Below, piece by piece: positions 1 through 13,600 of a stretch of 64,000 nt of DNA. The stretch's first letter is position 1. Each line of letters starts with the position of its first letter. Source of the stretch: Psettodes erumei. Its lineage: Eukaryota; Chordata; Actinopteri; Pleuronectiformes; Psettodidae. The notes under the pieces are model-generated. The model did no database searches. It was not told where the DNA came from and was given only the letters and a program-made list of their open reading frames with translations. The position numbers and the translations under genes are program-made. The stretch covers positions 2,728,001 through 2,792,000 of the forward strand of contig JAFBJZ010000781.1 in assembly GCA_016785225.1 (NCBI GenBank), written 5' to 3'.

Positions 1-297
1 TCACACAGCACAATGGAGTTCATAATTTATGTACTTATTTAGGGCCTTGTTTGGAGTCGTTTTGGGTGAGAGGTCCATGCTTGAGCACGGTTAGCGATCA
101 CACTAGATGCGTGATGTGCCCGAGATGAACTGAACCGTGCTCCCGTCTACCTCTGCAAGCGGTTAATGGTACCATGCAGTAGAGGCAGATCCTTTTTTCT
201 GTCAAGGTCATAGTGCTCAGCACACAACACCTGATGTCTGAAGAATAGAGCAAAGTCACTACATTTTTCAGCAGAGAGCAGTTTAAGGTCTGCTATA

Positions 298-1314
298 TAG
301 TGCATTCAGAAATAATTCAGACCCCTTTTACTTTTTTCAGATTTTTATTATGTTGCAGCCTTATGCTAAAATCATATAAATTAATTTTGCCTCATCAGTT
401 TATCCTCAGGAAACAAAGTTGCAATCTTAAAAAAAGAAAAATTGAATTGGTCGATAGAACTGCCTGCAGACCTCAAACACAGGATTGTGTTCAAGCATAG
501 ATCTGAGGAACACCACGAAAAAGTTGTGCTGCACTGAAGGTTCTCGAGAGCACAGTGGCCTCCATAAGTTGGAAATAAAGCAGTTTGAAACAACCAGGAC
601 CTGAGCTGGCCTCCCTGCCAAACTGAGCAGGGGAGAAGGGCCTTCGTGAGAGAGGTGACTAAGAACCTGATGGTCAAGTTTGCTGAGTTCCAGAGATCCT
701 GTGTGGAGACAGAGGTAACTTTCAGATGGGCAACAGTCACTGCGGCAGTCCACTGATCTGAGCTTAATGGCAGAGTGGCTAGACAAGCTACTCTTCAGTG
801 AAAACACACAAAAGCCCGCTTGGACTTTGTAAAAATACAGTTAAAGGCCTGTGAGAAACAAGATTCTCTGGTCTGGTGAAATCATGATTGAACTATTTGC
901 CAAGCCCAGTCACTCCAATGGTGAAGCATGGTGGGACCGGAAAATGGCTGTCCACCGGAGGTCCTGATTCCAACCTGAGGGAGCTTGAGAGGATCTGCAC
1001 AGAAGAATGGCAGAAAATCCCCAAATACAGGTGTGCAAAGCTTGTCGCGTCACACCCAAGAAGACTCAAGGCTGTAATTGCTGCCAAAGGTGCTTCAACT
1101 AAGCCCAGAGTAAAAGGTCTGTATACTTACCTCAGTGATCTGTTTTTCCTGTTTAATTAATTTGCAGGGATTTCTAAAATTACTTTTTGCTTTGCAAATT
1201 GAGTATTGATTGAAGATTCAGGTGGGAAAATAACAAATTAAAAGGATTTTAGCATGAGGCTGCAACATAACAATGTGAAAAAACGCAGGGTCTGAATTCT
1301 TTCTGAATGCACTG
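298..1314 (+). mobile_element. Tc1/mariner-like DNA transposon, decayed and internally deleted
   Basis: The ends form an inverted repeat of about 80-90 bp. The left end begins TAGTGCATTCAG and the right end, read in reverse complement, begins CAGTGCATTCAG; both continue through a shared tract containing ATGTTGCAGCC and ATGCTAAAATC. A TA dinucleotide flanks each side (296-297 and 1315-1316), as expected for Tc1 target-site duplication. Inside, about 870-1110 resembles the carboxy-terminal part of a Tc1 transposase, with phrases such as MVKHGG and AKLVASHPRRLKAVIAAKG. Stops, frameshifts and a length near 1.0 kb instead of the usual 1.6 kb show that it is a dead copy. Confidence 0.85.
888..1160 (+). 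pseudogene. Tc1-like transposase fragment (carboxy-terminal)
   Basis: This open stretch encodes a fragment resembling the end of Tc1-family transposases, including a segment reading EEWQKIPKYRCAKLVASHP followed by an R-L-x-A-V-I-A-A-K-G motif. The DNA-binding domain and most of the catalytic DDE domain are missing or out of frame. It is a non-functional remnant inside the element at 298-1314. Confidence 0.75.
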
Positions 1315-1316
1315 TA

Positions 1317-4300
1317 GCCAAGGGGTTTAATGACTTTGACAATGATTGTCAAAACACATTAAGGTGTTCTGACAATTATTCAAGTGTAAGCAGCATTGCT
1401 GGAAATTATATTTTGAAAAAAAACTTATCTGGCACTTTGGATGCTGTGGTTGCAATTGGAAATGTTATTGTATCCATTTTGACTGTGATTGATTGCAGTT
1501 TAACTGTGTCAGCACAGTGCAGCCTAGTCTACACGATTGGGCTTCTGACTGAGGTGCTGCCCAAACACCAATTATCATGGATGCATTCACAGGATCTGAT
1601 CACATTCCAAAATGTGGAAATGATTTCCCCACACTGGTTGAAAACCACTGTGAAGATAAGGTCATGATGCACCACAGGTTTCCGCAGGCCTGCTTTAACA
1701 GCAGCCCACAGCAACAGCAGCTCTTCTTGGAGGAAATATGTTAATGGTTTAGGGTTTAACACCACAAGCATGGAGGCGAGAGCCTGCATCTACTGTCCTT
1801 TTGCCCACCCAGTAACATATTTGCGTGAGTTTGAGGACCACAGCAGTAAAATTATTCTGGTGTTCCATGCTTCCATGTAGGCAGTGCTGAATGTTTCATA
1901 AATGAAATGTTGATCAAACATACTTGGGCTCCAAAAGGCCTTTCATAAGTCACTCATGATGCACACGGTGGTGAAAATGTGCTGAGCCAGCGCTACAGTG
2001 GCCAACAAGGGCAACCCTAGAAATGCCTGGGCTTAATCAGGCTGCCACACCAGTTGTTTGTAAACTCACCCTGGCTTGAACGTGCAGCAACTGACACGAG
2101 CCCACCGGGAGCGGCATTGACATCACAGGGGAGATATGTGATAAGTCCTGGGCTCGAGTATCAGCGCCTTTTCACAGCTGTGGAGAATGACGTCAAGGAG
2201 CTTCTATTCTGCTTTGCATTTGGAGAGAGCTGCAGAGAATATAAAAAAAACAAAAACACAAATGAGACATCTTGCAGAGATTGAGTTCCAGCTGCGTTTT
2301 GTCAATCCACACATGGCTAGTCTGCTTCCTTTTACCTCATATCCCTCTCTGTAATTTATATAATATGGGTAATCAGTGTTTTTAACCAGATCTGATTTAT
2401 CAGCATTTCTCATGAAAAGGCCAATAGTTCCTATTATTTTCTGTATTTTGTGTACACTGCCGGTGTCAGCGTATACTGCTTTACTTTGCAACACATCTGT
2501 ATCTTTCTGCACCAGGGAAACTGATTTTAAAACATAGATTCTTACTTTATCTATTTTAGTACACACTTTTTACATCTAAAATGAAGCTGAGTGTTAAGCC
2601 ACATTATTTTCTGGACTTTTGTCTTTCTGAATTATGTTTTGTGTTCAGGTCTGCATCACTGAAATATCAAATCCAGTCAAACTACTTGATTTAAACTTAG
2701 AATAAGTTTGAGTGAAATCAACCTCAGGCTACACAGTACTTGTCCACAAAGCTTTACAATGTTGATACTGGCCGTGACCTGAGAAATTGAGTGTAATTGT
2801 AATGCATCCTGAGTGGACTGCTGCTGCCCAAGCGCTAGCCTGTGAAGCAGTGTCACTTTTCTCCTCCAGTAAACAGGGCTGGTGAGGATTCCTGCCCCCT
2901 TTTGAGGGGCCCGCCTGCCTGTTTATGAGCAAGTCCGGAGCTGTTTGTGCATGAGAGGCAGAGAGAGAGTGTGTGTGTGTGTGTATGTGTTTGTGCTAAC
3001 AGTAATTCAGCTGAAGCCAGCTTGTGTTGCAGAGTTTTCACATTGGTGTTGTCAGCCTGGGTTGTGTTTTAACCTTCTGTTTATTTCTCGTGTTTTTTCT
3101 GACTACATCGTTACATTTACATTGAATGTAAAATCTCATAAAATTGTTTGGTTGAAATAGTTTCTATTAGTTTTGCATCATATTTTTGACGATAAACATA
3201 TCTTAAATTAAATTAAAAACAATATTCTTTCATATATGATATAATGGCACTATACAAACAGATCAGTTCTACATCAGTCAGTGGATTTAAAGTTGCCTCT
3301 GTGCTAATTAGAAAGACATGAACCCCATCATGGAATGTGATTGAAACACCTGAAATACAAAAAGATGTACTGATGCAAAGTGAAAATAGAACAATGCCAT
3401 TTCTTAGGGGCCTCTTAGTAATGACAGGAGCTGGTCTGATGTTTCACTGAACAAGTCATTTCAGACAATTATGTGCACAGTTGATTTACTTCTGTCCAGG
3501 GAAGCCCCTGTCACTCACACAACTGGGGCACAATGACCAGCCGGCTCTTATGTAAACTTTCAACTTGCCTTGTACTTATTAGCATCACTTCGTTAAAATA
3601 TTATCCGCCCTCCCAATTTGCGAAGTGGCTTACCAAAACGGCATTGCGGCTCATTGTTTCGCCATGAGAAAAGGCATCCTTGAATAATTAGCGGCCTGCC
3701 ATTGGAGGGGCCTGTGATGTAACAGAACTGAGATGTTTGGCATTATAAGAATGTCCTATTTCCATTCGACACTGTGGCACTTTGTGGCCCTTTAATGTGT
3801 AGTCTAGCATGCACATCCCAGGGGGCTGGGGACCTCACAGTCGCCTCGTCCTGCTAGGAGAGATGACACAGTCTGTCCCTGACACAGTTCTCTTTAATCG
3901 GGTGCAGGATTTCACATCATACGAGACTCTACTATTAATTTATAAATGAGCATTTTTTGCAGCATATATATTTTTTTAACCTTTCACAATTTATTTTATT
4001 TAATTTGGGGTAAAAAAAAATAGGATGAAACAAATCTGTTTCAGGAAAGACCAGCTAAACAACTATATGGCAGTGGAGCAAACACATGTTCTCTCATCAC
4101 TGGTTGTTTTTGCCCTAAAGAGGGGAAACGCTGTCCTCCTCTTGCTCTTCCCCCTGCTATGCCCCCATATTGTGAAGTGGTTCCCCTCATTTCGCAACCT
4201 CGCTGTGAACACTGCGAACCCCAAATCAGCTTACTCTCTCTCTAACCTCAGCAGGAATGCCATTTGGCCCGTTCAAATGTCATCCGTGTCATTCTTTGCT

Positions 4301-6699
4301 GTAGCAAATTGATTTCTAGTAAGTGCATGGGCAGTGCAAGCGTAGCATGTCATGCACCAATATAATTACTTCCAAATGTCAACTAGGGAGAAAAACAGCA
4401 AAATACATACTATCATAAAGGACTTAAATGATCATAATTTTACATTAGAATTGTAGTGTGTGTAAAAACATCCTTCAACATATTATTTCATTATTTAATA
4501 TTAAGAAGAGCGAACAAACATTTGTTACATTTGATGCTCATATGCGGATGTTTAATGTCTGACAGCTGTACTGTTTGTAGTTGTAATTAGGATAATATGG
4601 CTTGTACTGTAGTAAACTTAATTAATTTGTTTCACATACAAATATTTTTGGTCAGCTATACACTGACAATTTGCATTTCTTAGGTAATGTCAGTGGAGGG
4701 CTTTCAACTGTAGGCTAGATGAGGTGCTCTACTGCAAATAAATTGATTAACAAGTGCTTTGTGACAAACATATAACTGAATGCTACTCATATAAGGAGTA
4801 CAGTTCCATTGCTTCACATTGTATGAATTAAACAACAACCCTCACCAAGTCGAGCGGGTCAGTGAGAGTTGACTACACATTGAGATTGGCCCTTGAGCCC
4901 AGTCCTGGCACATGCACAGTCTCATGTGCACCCAGGATAACAGTCAGGGATGGTAAAAACCTGACTATGGCTGACATTTGTAGGGGAGAGTGAGAGCGTG
5001 ACATCCAGGGGCTGACCGAATCAATGCACTACACACAGCTGTAGAATGAATTAAGAGTGGCGCTCTGTACATTTTTAAGCAGCTTGTTGTACTTTCAAAG
5101 GTCTTTTCACAATACAACAGATTGCACTCTGCACAGACACATTAAATGTTTGCCTTTCATGTAACAGACATTTAAATGCAGTATTTCCCAGCCACTTGCA
5201 TGGCTTGAGTAGCAGATTATATGTTCCAGTGTGCAGAAAAGACATATGTAATTGGCTATAGTCTATAGAAATATTGAATGTAAATGCTGGTTTTTGCCTA
5301 AGGATTAATATTTTATCATTCTGAGCAAGAGTGACATCATGAAAATAATTATTGAGATGCAACCTGTTGCTGAATAACTCAACAAAAACAACATTTGACT
5401 TTCTTACTAAGATTTGCGTATAGGGAAGGCTATGTAACCAAATCACAGAATAACATGCGGACTGCTGAGGTCACAGATAAGGTTAAGTAACTCGGCAAAG
5501 CATTCACTTGAACTGGCTGAACATGAACAAAATCACGAAGAATAATGTTGAAAGATAAGAATTATAGCACCTTCAGAACACATGTACATACACATTTTCT
5601 TAGGTTACTTAGGTCATGCGGCCATCCCATGTGTCTGTAATATGCTGCTGCCTGACTGTGAGATTGTCAGGTGAGTGAACCATGGAGACGGCTTATGATT
5701 TTGATGACCAGAGGGCAGAGCGAGTACCCCAGTCATTGTAAATTGTAAATTACGTGTAGAGGTTGATACTTAAAATATACTGACTGAGTAATGCCTTTGA
5801 TAAATGCATTCAGATGGGGGTAGATGGTTCATGGAGCAATCAGACTGCCTGTCTGGCTCCATAGACTTCAGTTTCCTTGTGTCCCTGTTGCCCCTTTCCC
5901 CCTCCCATTAAAACTGCATTTTGAATGTGATCTCTTATGCTTTTAGCCCTGTCCAGAGCACAAGTGTTGCCTGCGGGTGTTTCTTTTTACCTGTTTGGCA
6001 TGAGGTTCTGCCAGTCTGGGTCATTCCCACAGTCCAGAACTGAGGCCAACAGGAAAGCCCATAAACATGCAGGCCCCCTACAAAGGTCTGGGTCGTAGCT
6101 CCCTGGTCCAGCCACACATCTGCCGCTGCTTACGGCCTAAGTACCCCTTATATCCCAACACACCTGGGAAGAATTACAGCCAGCATGTTTGAAGAAATAC
6201 CTTCCCTAGGGTTACACAAGCAGGCAGAACACAGGCTTTGATATAAAGGCAGAACAGCAGGATTGTATAGTTCAGTTGCAAGCTGGTTTATGTCAATGAG
6301 CAATCAGACCACAGGTCGAGTATATTATTTGGTACAGTGGTTATACATACTTTTGTCATAGAGAACTTAATCACTTAGTGGCCATTATCTGAATACATGA
6401 CTCATCTCAGAATTTATGCAGACTGTAACATAATACTAGCCAACACTTTTAAACATAATGCCAAAGAATAACATGAATGCTAGCATGGGTGGCACTGGTG
6501 TAAATGAAAAGCCCTCACCTCGGCAGGGCTTCTATTGTGCTCAGCCTATTGAGCTGTGTGAGTAATGTTAATTGTCACTCTGAGAAAGGGTGTCATTAAA
6601 TGACTGAAATGAAAATGCAAGATTCTTAGATCAAGTGGGAATTACCTGCCTTAAAATCAGATTTGTGACACAATTGACTTAATGTAATTCATATTGCAG
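1317..6699. other. Non-coding stretch upstream of, or intronic to, the CUB gene
   Basis: I see no exon here with convincing splice sites and coding bias. It holds a 36-bp near-palindrome at 1328-1363, a GT microsatellite near 2968-2993 and AT-rich sequence. It is probably an intron, because the first CUB exon seen, at 6700, starts in phase 0 and lacks a start codon or signal peptide. Confidence 0.5.
2968..2993. repeat. (GT)n microsatellite
   Basis: A run of GT dinucleotides following a short GA run, with a few interruptions. Confidence 0.9.
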
Positions 6700-7676
6700 G
6701 TGTACTATGACTGTGGTGCCAAGGTGGATGTGGTGGACGTCCAAGGCCTCATTCTGTCCCCTGGCTTCCCCTACAACTATTCCTCTGGGACACACTGTGT
6801 CTGGCTGTTCATTGTGCCTGTTGATTACCAGCTTATTCTGGAGATATTTGACTTTGATGTCTTTGAAAGCCATGACTCTACAGCACAATACTCAGCTATG
6901 TCTAATTCCGAAGAGGAGGAGGCTGATGAAGAGGTCACTTTCACCCCTGGCAGCTTAGCAGGAGATGAAACTTCATCAGCAGTTAAAGATCCTATGCTTC
7001 AGAGAGGGGATGTCACAAAGACTCAACAGTCCTCCAAAGATGGTGAGGTCAAGCAAGTAGTGGTCCAGGAACAGTCCACAAAGATGGAAATTACCAAAGT
7101 CTCAAATTCTGCCAAAAGATCTGCAGATGCCTCCTCTGACCTATCCTTGCCACCCTCTTCCTCAATCCTCCTCTTACCTGGGACTGTACCTTCAAGAGAC
7201 AAGGCTGCAAACTCAGCCTCCTTGTCTCACCTCAGGGGAGATTTCAACCCAAGTCCTTCTAACCCAAGCACAGTTGTGGAGGAGACCACCAATGCCTCAC
7301 CACACACTACCAACACTCCAGCTGTGAGCCCCGAAACCCAGCAGTCAGTGCTTGACGCCTGCCCCCACGATGTCCTCTACATCTCAGACCTTATCACCTT
7401 CTCCTCCAGGTTTTGTGGGTCCAACCGGCCTACCAGCAGCCAGCTGGTTTTCGGCTCTAGCCAGGAGATGGTGGAAGTCATCATGGAGCTCATCACCACT
7501 ACACACTGGGGCCGTGGCTTTGCTCTCCTCTTCCACTACCATAACCTGACCGAGCCAGGCGGGGACCGCCATACCTCCGCTCCAGCAGCCAGCAAGGTAG
7601 ACTCTCTGCTGGCTGCTGTGAGTGGAGCTGCATTCTTCGCTATGATACTTACGAGTGCCCTCTGCATCATTTTCAG
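6700..7676 (+). CDS. CUB gene exon: interrupted CUB domain plus transmembrane helix
   Basis: The acceptor TTGCAG precedes 6700 and the donor GTAATG follows 7676. The frame starts at phase 0 and ends at phase 2. It encodes the amino half of a CUB domain (residues 5 to about 60), an insert rich in Glu, Ser, Thr and Pro with potential N-glycosylation sites, the carboxy half (about 221-280) and the membrane helix ending CIIFR. The exon is long, 977 nt, so the insert is encoded without an intron. Confidence 0.88.
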
Positions 7677-10600
7677 GTAATGACAGTAGAGTAACTTTAC
7701 TTAGAAATGGAAAAAATAAAAAAATAAGACCAGCAAACTAGATCAGGGACGATAAATGCACCCACCCGATAGTCATCTTAATCCAAAACAGTTATTAACA
7801 ATGGTTATTGACATTAGCTACTGATATTTGCCCATGATTTGCAACAACACTGTGAAGATTCTGGATTAAATCATGGTTGTGATCTAGTTTTCAGTTTTTC
7901 TTCCTGAATGCCAGGTTGAAGTTAGTTTTTAGTGTCAAGCGTCAGGGACAATTGTTAGATTGCAATGAAGATCGTTACAGATATTCATCCATGCATCTGC
8001 CATGCATCTGCTACACATTTTGTTTCGGCATTCGTGTCCCCAAGACGATGTATACTAATAACTTTGGTAATCTCTGGATTTATCGTCTACTGCCAAACGC
8101 TGGTTAGGGTTAGAATTTTAGGTTAGAAAGGTTAGAAATTTGACTGACTTTGACTTGAACTTTGGTATAGACATTCATTTTTCCTTTTTATGTATTCCTA
8201 TCATCATGTTTAAATTTTAGTGTGTACCATTCTTGGGACATCCCCATCAAAAGTAATGTCATTCCCATCAGCCTCAGATACAGTTTGTCTTAACTGCTTA
8301 TGAGCAAATGTTACAGTAGCATGCTAACATGAAAACCTTTGCTTTGTTTTCAAACATAAGCCTTCAGTAAGTCCTCAGTCCTCAGTAAATATTCTCCTAA
8401 AAATAAATCACAGGTCCTATCTTTGATTTCTCATGAATGAAAAGGGGCTGATCTGACAGTAAATGCACACACGCACACACATTTGCACATACAGTACACA
8501 CTCACCCCGTTATGTTGACTCAGCTGGAAGCCTTAGTCCCTGATGTGGTGACCCCTGGTGATTAGTTGGGTTTGGCTGCAACTGTGCCGCTTCCTTGATG
8601 TGGAGCATTCTCACCCTATACAGCAGGGCATTCAAGGTACAGCACCTGGCATCAATTCCAGCACACAAAAACAAAGAAGCTGCATGAAAGTAAATGGGTG
8701 TGGAAATAGGGAAAAGGGGATAACAAGGAGAAGTAAATCTCAATGTGAGTTTGGTACAGATGGCATTGTCAGACAATCAAAAGGTGTAATTTACAAGCTG
8801 TTCCCTCTTCCCTCCCAGGGGACAATGAACACAAACTGAGGGGTTAAGTTTAGAGGATTGTAACACTATCTGTTCCGACTAGCTTTACCCGACAGGTCCA
8901 TATGTCCAGGATCCAGGAAGGTTTAGATTTGCATCGGCCTCAGCTTTCTGTGAGAAACACCCCTGTTTAAAATGCATTGTGTTACTTTCAAATGCACCTC
9001 AGTGTCTCCAACTCATCCGTCAGGCACAATAACTCCACAGGGTCTCACTATTAATGACAGGGAAACTGGAAACACATGTTCAATAAAATGAAAGTGTAAT
9101 TAGCAAGAACAACAACACGAGTCATTCAGAAGCCAAGGAAATGCATTACCATGAAATGTCAAGCTCATGAGCAGCCTTGGTAGCTTTTTTTCTCATTGAG
9201 TTGTTCCCTATTAATTTAAATTGGTTCACAAAGATCATTGGAAAACAACTAGCCTGGCAAGCTAGGTAAGGTCCTGCAAGTATAAAGCAGCAGTGAGATT
9301 AACTCCCAAGGTCCCCGCTGGTCAGAAAACAGCCAAAGGTGGATGAAAAGTCACAGCAGGAGTTGCCCTCAGTTGACTGGTGGCGGGTAATGAACTCATT
9401 CAGCTGTAAAAGTAATTTTTTAATAAGTGGGTACTTACTCAAGTGTTTCTGCATGCTTCATTGGTTTAGATGGACTTGAGAACAGGACAGAAAGTATGAA
9501 TGAACAGATATTTAAGAAAATATATACCATGATGAAACAGGTAAGTGGGATTCAATCTCCTCAATTGAAAAATAATCCAATATCAATACCCTCCTGTGTC
9601 CCTGTGGGGGAAAAAACTATCTGGCTAAAGAAAAGTGAATGTGCATCACTATTCCTTCCTTTAGCAGCTATAGTATGTGAGCTACGTTTTGGATATGGTC
9701 AGAATTTGCTGTCATGTGTTTGAAAAGGAGTATCAGCAGCGAGTAAGTGACAGTGGTGCATCCCTACAGGAAAAACAATGCATAGCAATGACATCTCAGC
9801 AGCAGCTACTATGTGAAATGCTGGAATTGTGGCCTATGTGAATGCAAGATTGCGGTGCATCTTGCTCCATCATCCAACACCACAACAGAGCAACTATTGA
9901 GAGGGAAATAGCCACGGGTATGTTGGCGCTATTATATGCTGAGTGAGGTGGTTACTATGTGAAGAAGATCCCATTTCATTATAGTTGTATGGGACAGTGT
10001 TCATTTTTTTTTGATCAACAGAGGGATTTTTATTCTTGAGAAAACACTGCCAAAAGTGGGAAAAAAATTAAGGACATTCATAAAAGTTGGTTTGCAGATA
10101 TGTCTGTAATTATAAACTGGATTACTGTGGTGCTTCATGTTTTCCAGACCCAAACTCTGTCCAAAAAGAGCCGGCTCCTACGCATCCAGCAACTCTGAGG
10201 TACACATGCTACTGTTCTACCCATCTCTCTCTCCCTGTGTCATCTCTTGCGTGTCAGTCTCTCTCCTCCCTTACCTGTCTTTGTCTATATATTGCCTTAT
10301 ATGTCAGTCAGACATTCCTCTGAAAACAGAGCTTTATCTGAGATCACTGGACATTTCTTTTTTATTATTCTTTGCTGCTCAAGCCAACATTGTCTGCTGC
10401 CGTAGCACTGCCCCTCCACTCCCCACAGAGCCATACCAGCTCAGGTTCACACCAGGTCACACAAGTGTAACACAAATGTAGATCAACATGAGGATGATGA
10501 AGGTGGATCTGTGAAATATTTGTTAAATCACTTTGCATCATGAAATAATTTCTAACACTCCTGATATTGGTCGTCCCCGTTATTAATGCTTGTCACACAT

Positions 10601-13600
10601 GATAGTAAACTGAATATTATTGGCTTTTGGACTGTTAGTCAGACAAAACAAGACCTTTTGAAGATATCACCTTGGCTTGTGGGAAATTATAACAAATTGT
10701 AACAGCATTTTCTAAACTATTTTGTGACATTTTATAAACACAACAATTAATCAAGAAAATCATCTACTGGTATTGAGTCATAGAGACTGTTTAGGTTTGA
10801 TGTGCCATGTTTATGAGCTATCTAACCTCTGAAAACTGCGCCACATATTTTAATGTGGAGACTATGTATCATACAATAGAGATGGAGCTTCACATTCCTA
10901 ATAAGTTGCCTGACTGAGTGTACTTGAAATAAGATATCCCACTGGTGTGATTTCAACTTGTAGAAAAATGTCATGAACTGACCTTGATGTCAGGATAAGG
11001 TGAATTGCATGCTGCTGTGTTGCAGGTGCCAGAGGGAGTCCAAAACACTGGGGCTGAGGTCAGCGAGCTGCAACTGATGGCTGAGAATCAGACCAACCTG
11101 GAGGCAACCACAGAGCAGGACAACAGCAACAACAGCCCACCACACACAGGTGTGGAAGACACACATGCACACACACAATGGGTAGAATGATTTACTGATT
11201 GCTGACATTCACCCTCATTTAATTTGTTTTAATTCAAGTTCTTAAGGCTCTTTTTCCATACAGTGTGAGAGTATTTGTTAAATCTATATTTCAGTTATCC
11301 CTTGAAAAATTGTAAGATGCAGTGCCTGACCAAAATGTACAACTAGGCAGTGCAGCAAGCCCAAAGCCCATGAATTGCACATTACTGTGGACGCCACTCA
11401 TTTTGATTTATACTTACACGTGTTTAGACTTTTCACTAGAATCATTTCAGGAATGATAATAATACCTTCTGGAATATAAATCTGCTATTAATCCCTTTCA
11501 AAGCAATGGTCTGATAAAGCTTTACTGCAGTCATTTAAAAATTTGACGGGCTGGGATTTGAGGAATGTGCCTGAATTGTTGTCATGTTTTTCAGGAGATG
11601 ACTTGTCAACCAAACAGCAGAGTATCTCTAGGTGGTGCTCTTTCTTTGTGTGTTCCTCTATCACGGTTATCTCTGCTTGTGTTAACCACCCAGTTCTTCT
11701 ATTTATTCCAAGCAAATTACTACTCCTGTTTCTGGGTTGAATCACTTATTTTGTTTTAAATGTGTTGTAAGCTGTTACTTTAAATCAAAAACAAGATGTG
11801 TATATGAGTCCTCTGTAGACTTGAGGTGGGTCAGTGGGGTTTTCAATGGAAATGAAATCTGCATTAGTTTTAGAGCAGCACACAGGCTTGATCCTGGAAC
11901 AATCCAAAGGCCTCTCTCTCTCTCTCTTCCTCTCCCTCTCTCTGCCTCTCTCTCTCTCCCAGTGGGACTGAACCCAGGCTGAGAGATTTGTGGGTTGTGG
12001 CATTTAACCCACAAAGCAGCCTGGGAGTAGTTTGAACAACAGGGGAGTACAGTCCCCCTCTGTGTGTGCCCAAGTCACGGTGTTAAGAGTTTACACCAAA
12101 ACATACAGCTTATAAAAAGTGAAGGGGTTGAGATTAGCGAAATCTGCATGTTGTGAACCATGTAAGTTATAGTAAAACATCATAAGATCAACTGCTCTTT
12201 CTGAGTAGCAAGAAGTCCTTACTTAAATAAATAGGCCACATGACACTAACGTGAAGCTTCTGATTAAATTCAATTTCAATGGTGAAAGCTATTATAATGT
12301 ACAAAGTTTGAATTTACACATAATTAAAGTTACTAGAGCAAGACCACACAAATGCTACTGTGCTGATTTTGTACTAATTTATTTGTACAAGCATGATGAC
12401 AGTTGAGTAAACCTATTAAAAACAGCCTCCAATGCTCTCAATATATCATCTGTATAAATTTTCCTCTCTGTGTTTCTATAGTCAGTGCTTCCATCGACAT
12501 TTCCCAGAATGAAGAGGTGGACCTTTCCTGCAGTGGCTTGACTGAACTCGACCTTGGTGCGGATGAGGTTTTCATTGTATCTTCAGACCCTAGTCCAAGC
12601 AGGCTATCCTTCTCCCCTCACACAGTAAGAACCAGTTTCAAAACTAAACTAAAATATTTCAAGAGGTTTTGGATGCAGTGCCATAGTATTAAGCACTAGC
12701 ATTCAAAATCACTAGTAGGTCAACATTTTCATTTATCCTGTGAAATCTATTTCATGGATTGGCAAAAATGTTGATATAGTTGATCATTCGTTTTTGATGT
12801 GTCCTATTCATTTTGGCAATCCCTGAACTTTCATCTAGTGCCACCTTCTGGTCCAAATTCCCATTTGTTCAGTACTTTGGTTTATGATGAAACTACTGCA
12901 GAACTAATGAAATTCCCAAACATGAGATTGACATTCTCAAACTTAGCCGTAAGTGCTAATTAGCAAATTTTAGCATGTTGAAATGCCAAACTAAGATGGT
13001 GGACATGCTAAACAGTATAGCTGCTTAGCTTTAGCATGTCAGCATGCAAATGCTGGCATTCATCTCAAAGAACTGTGCACACAGCTGCTGGTTTGGCTGT
13101 TCCCTTTCCAGTCAAATGGGGGCAAGTTGTATCTGAAAGTAGCCTTGATGCTATACAGTGGACAGTGAAATTTTCTATTTAACCTCAAGGCCAGACTCTC
13201 CATGGGTGATCTCCTCACTGTGAGGAAATGATCCCTGAACCAATGAACATCAGAGGTGACAGGGCATTCATTGCTTTAAATTGACCCAGTGTTCCTAATA
13301 AGACTGACACCATTTTATTGGTGTGCGCGTGGTACTGTCTAAAGCTATGAAAATGAGGACATAAATGGGAAATGAGGATAATTAAGATGGGAGCAATGTT
13401 GAGGAAGAAGCAACAGTTCAACCAAGCATTTTTTTCCTCTGTTCTCTTTTGTATTCTCTTGGAATAAGAGTTGGCATAAAACAGCTCTGGCAGCTTTTTG
13501 AAGGACTGGCAAGCTTTTCTGCAGCCTAGGCTAATGGAGTATTATCTACAGAGCCAGATTCCCAGCTCCAATTGTGTGTGTGTGTGTGTTTGTGTGTCGG

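Noticed and set aside
9470..9540. Exon-like segment in the large CUB intron with TTTAG acceptor and GTAAGT donor
   Set aside because: In the required phase it meets a TGA within a few codons, and skipping it joins the flanking exons perfectly. Probably a decoy or a poison exon.
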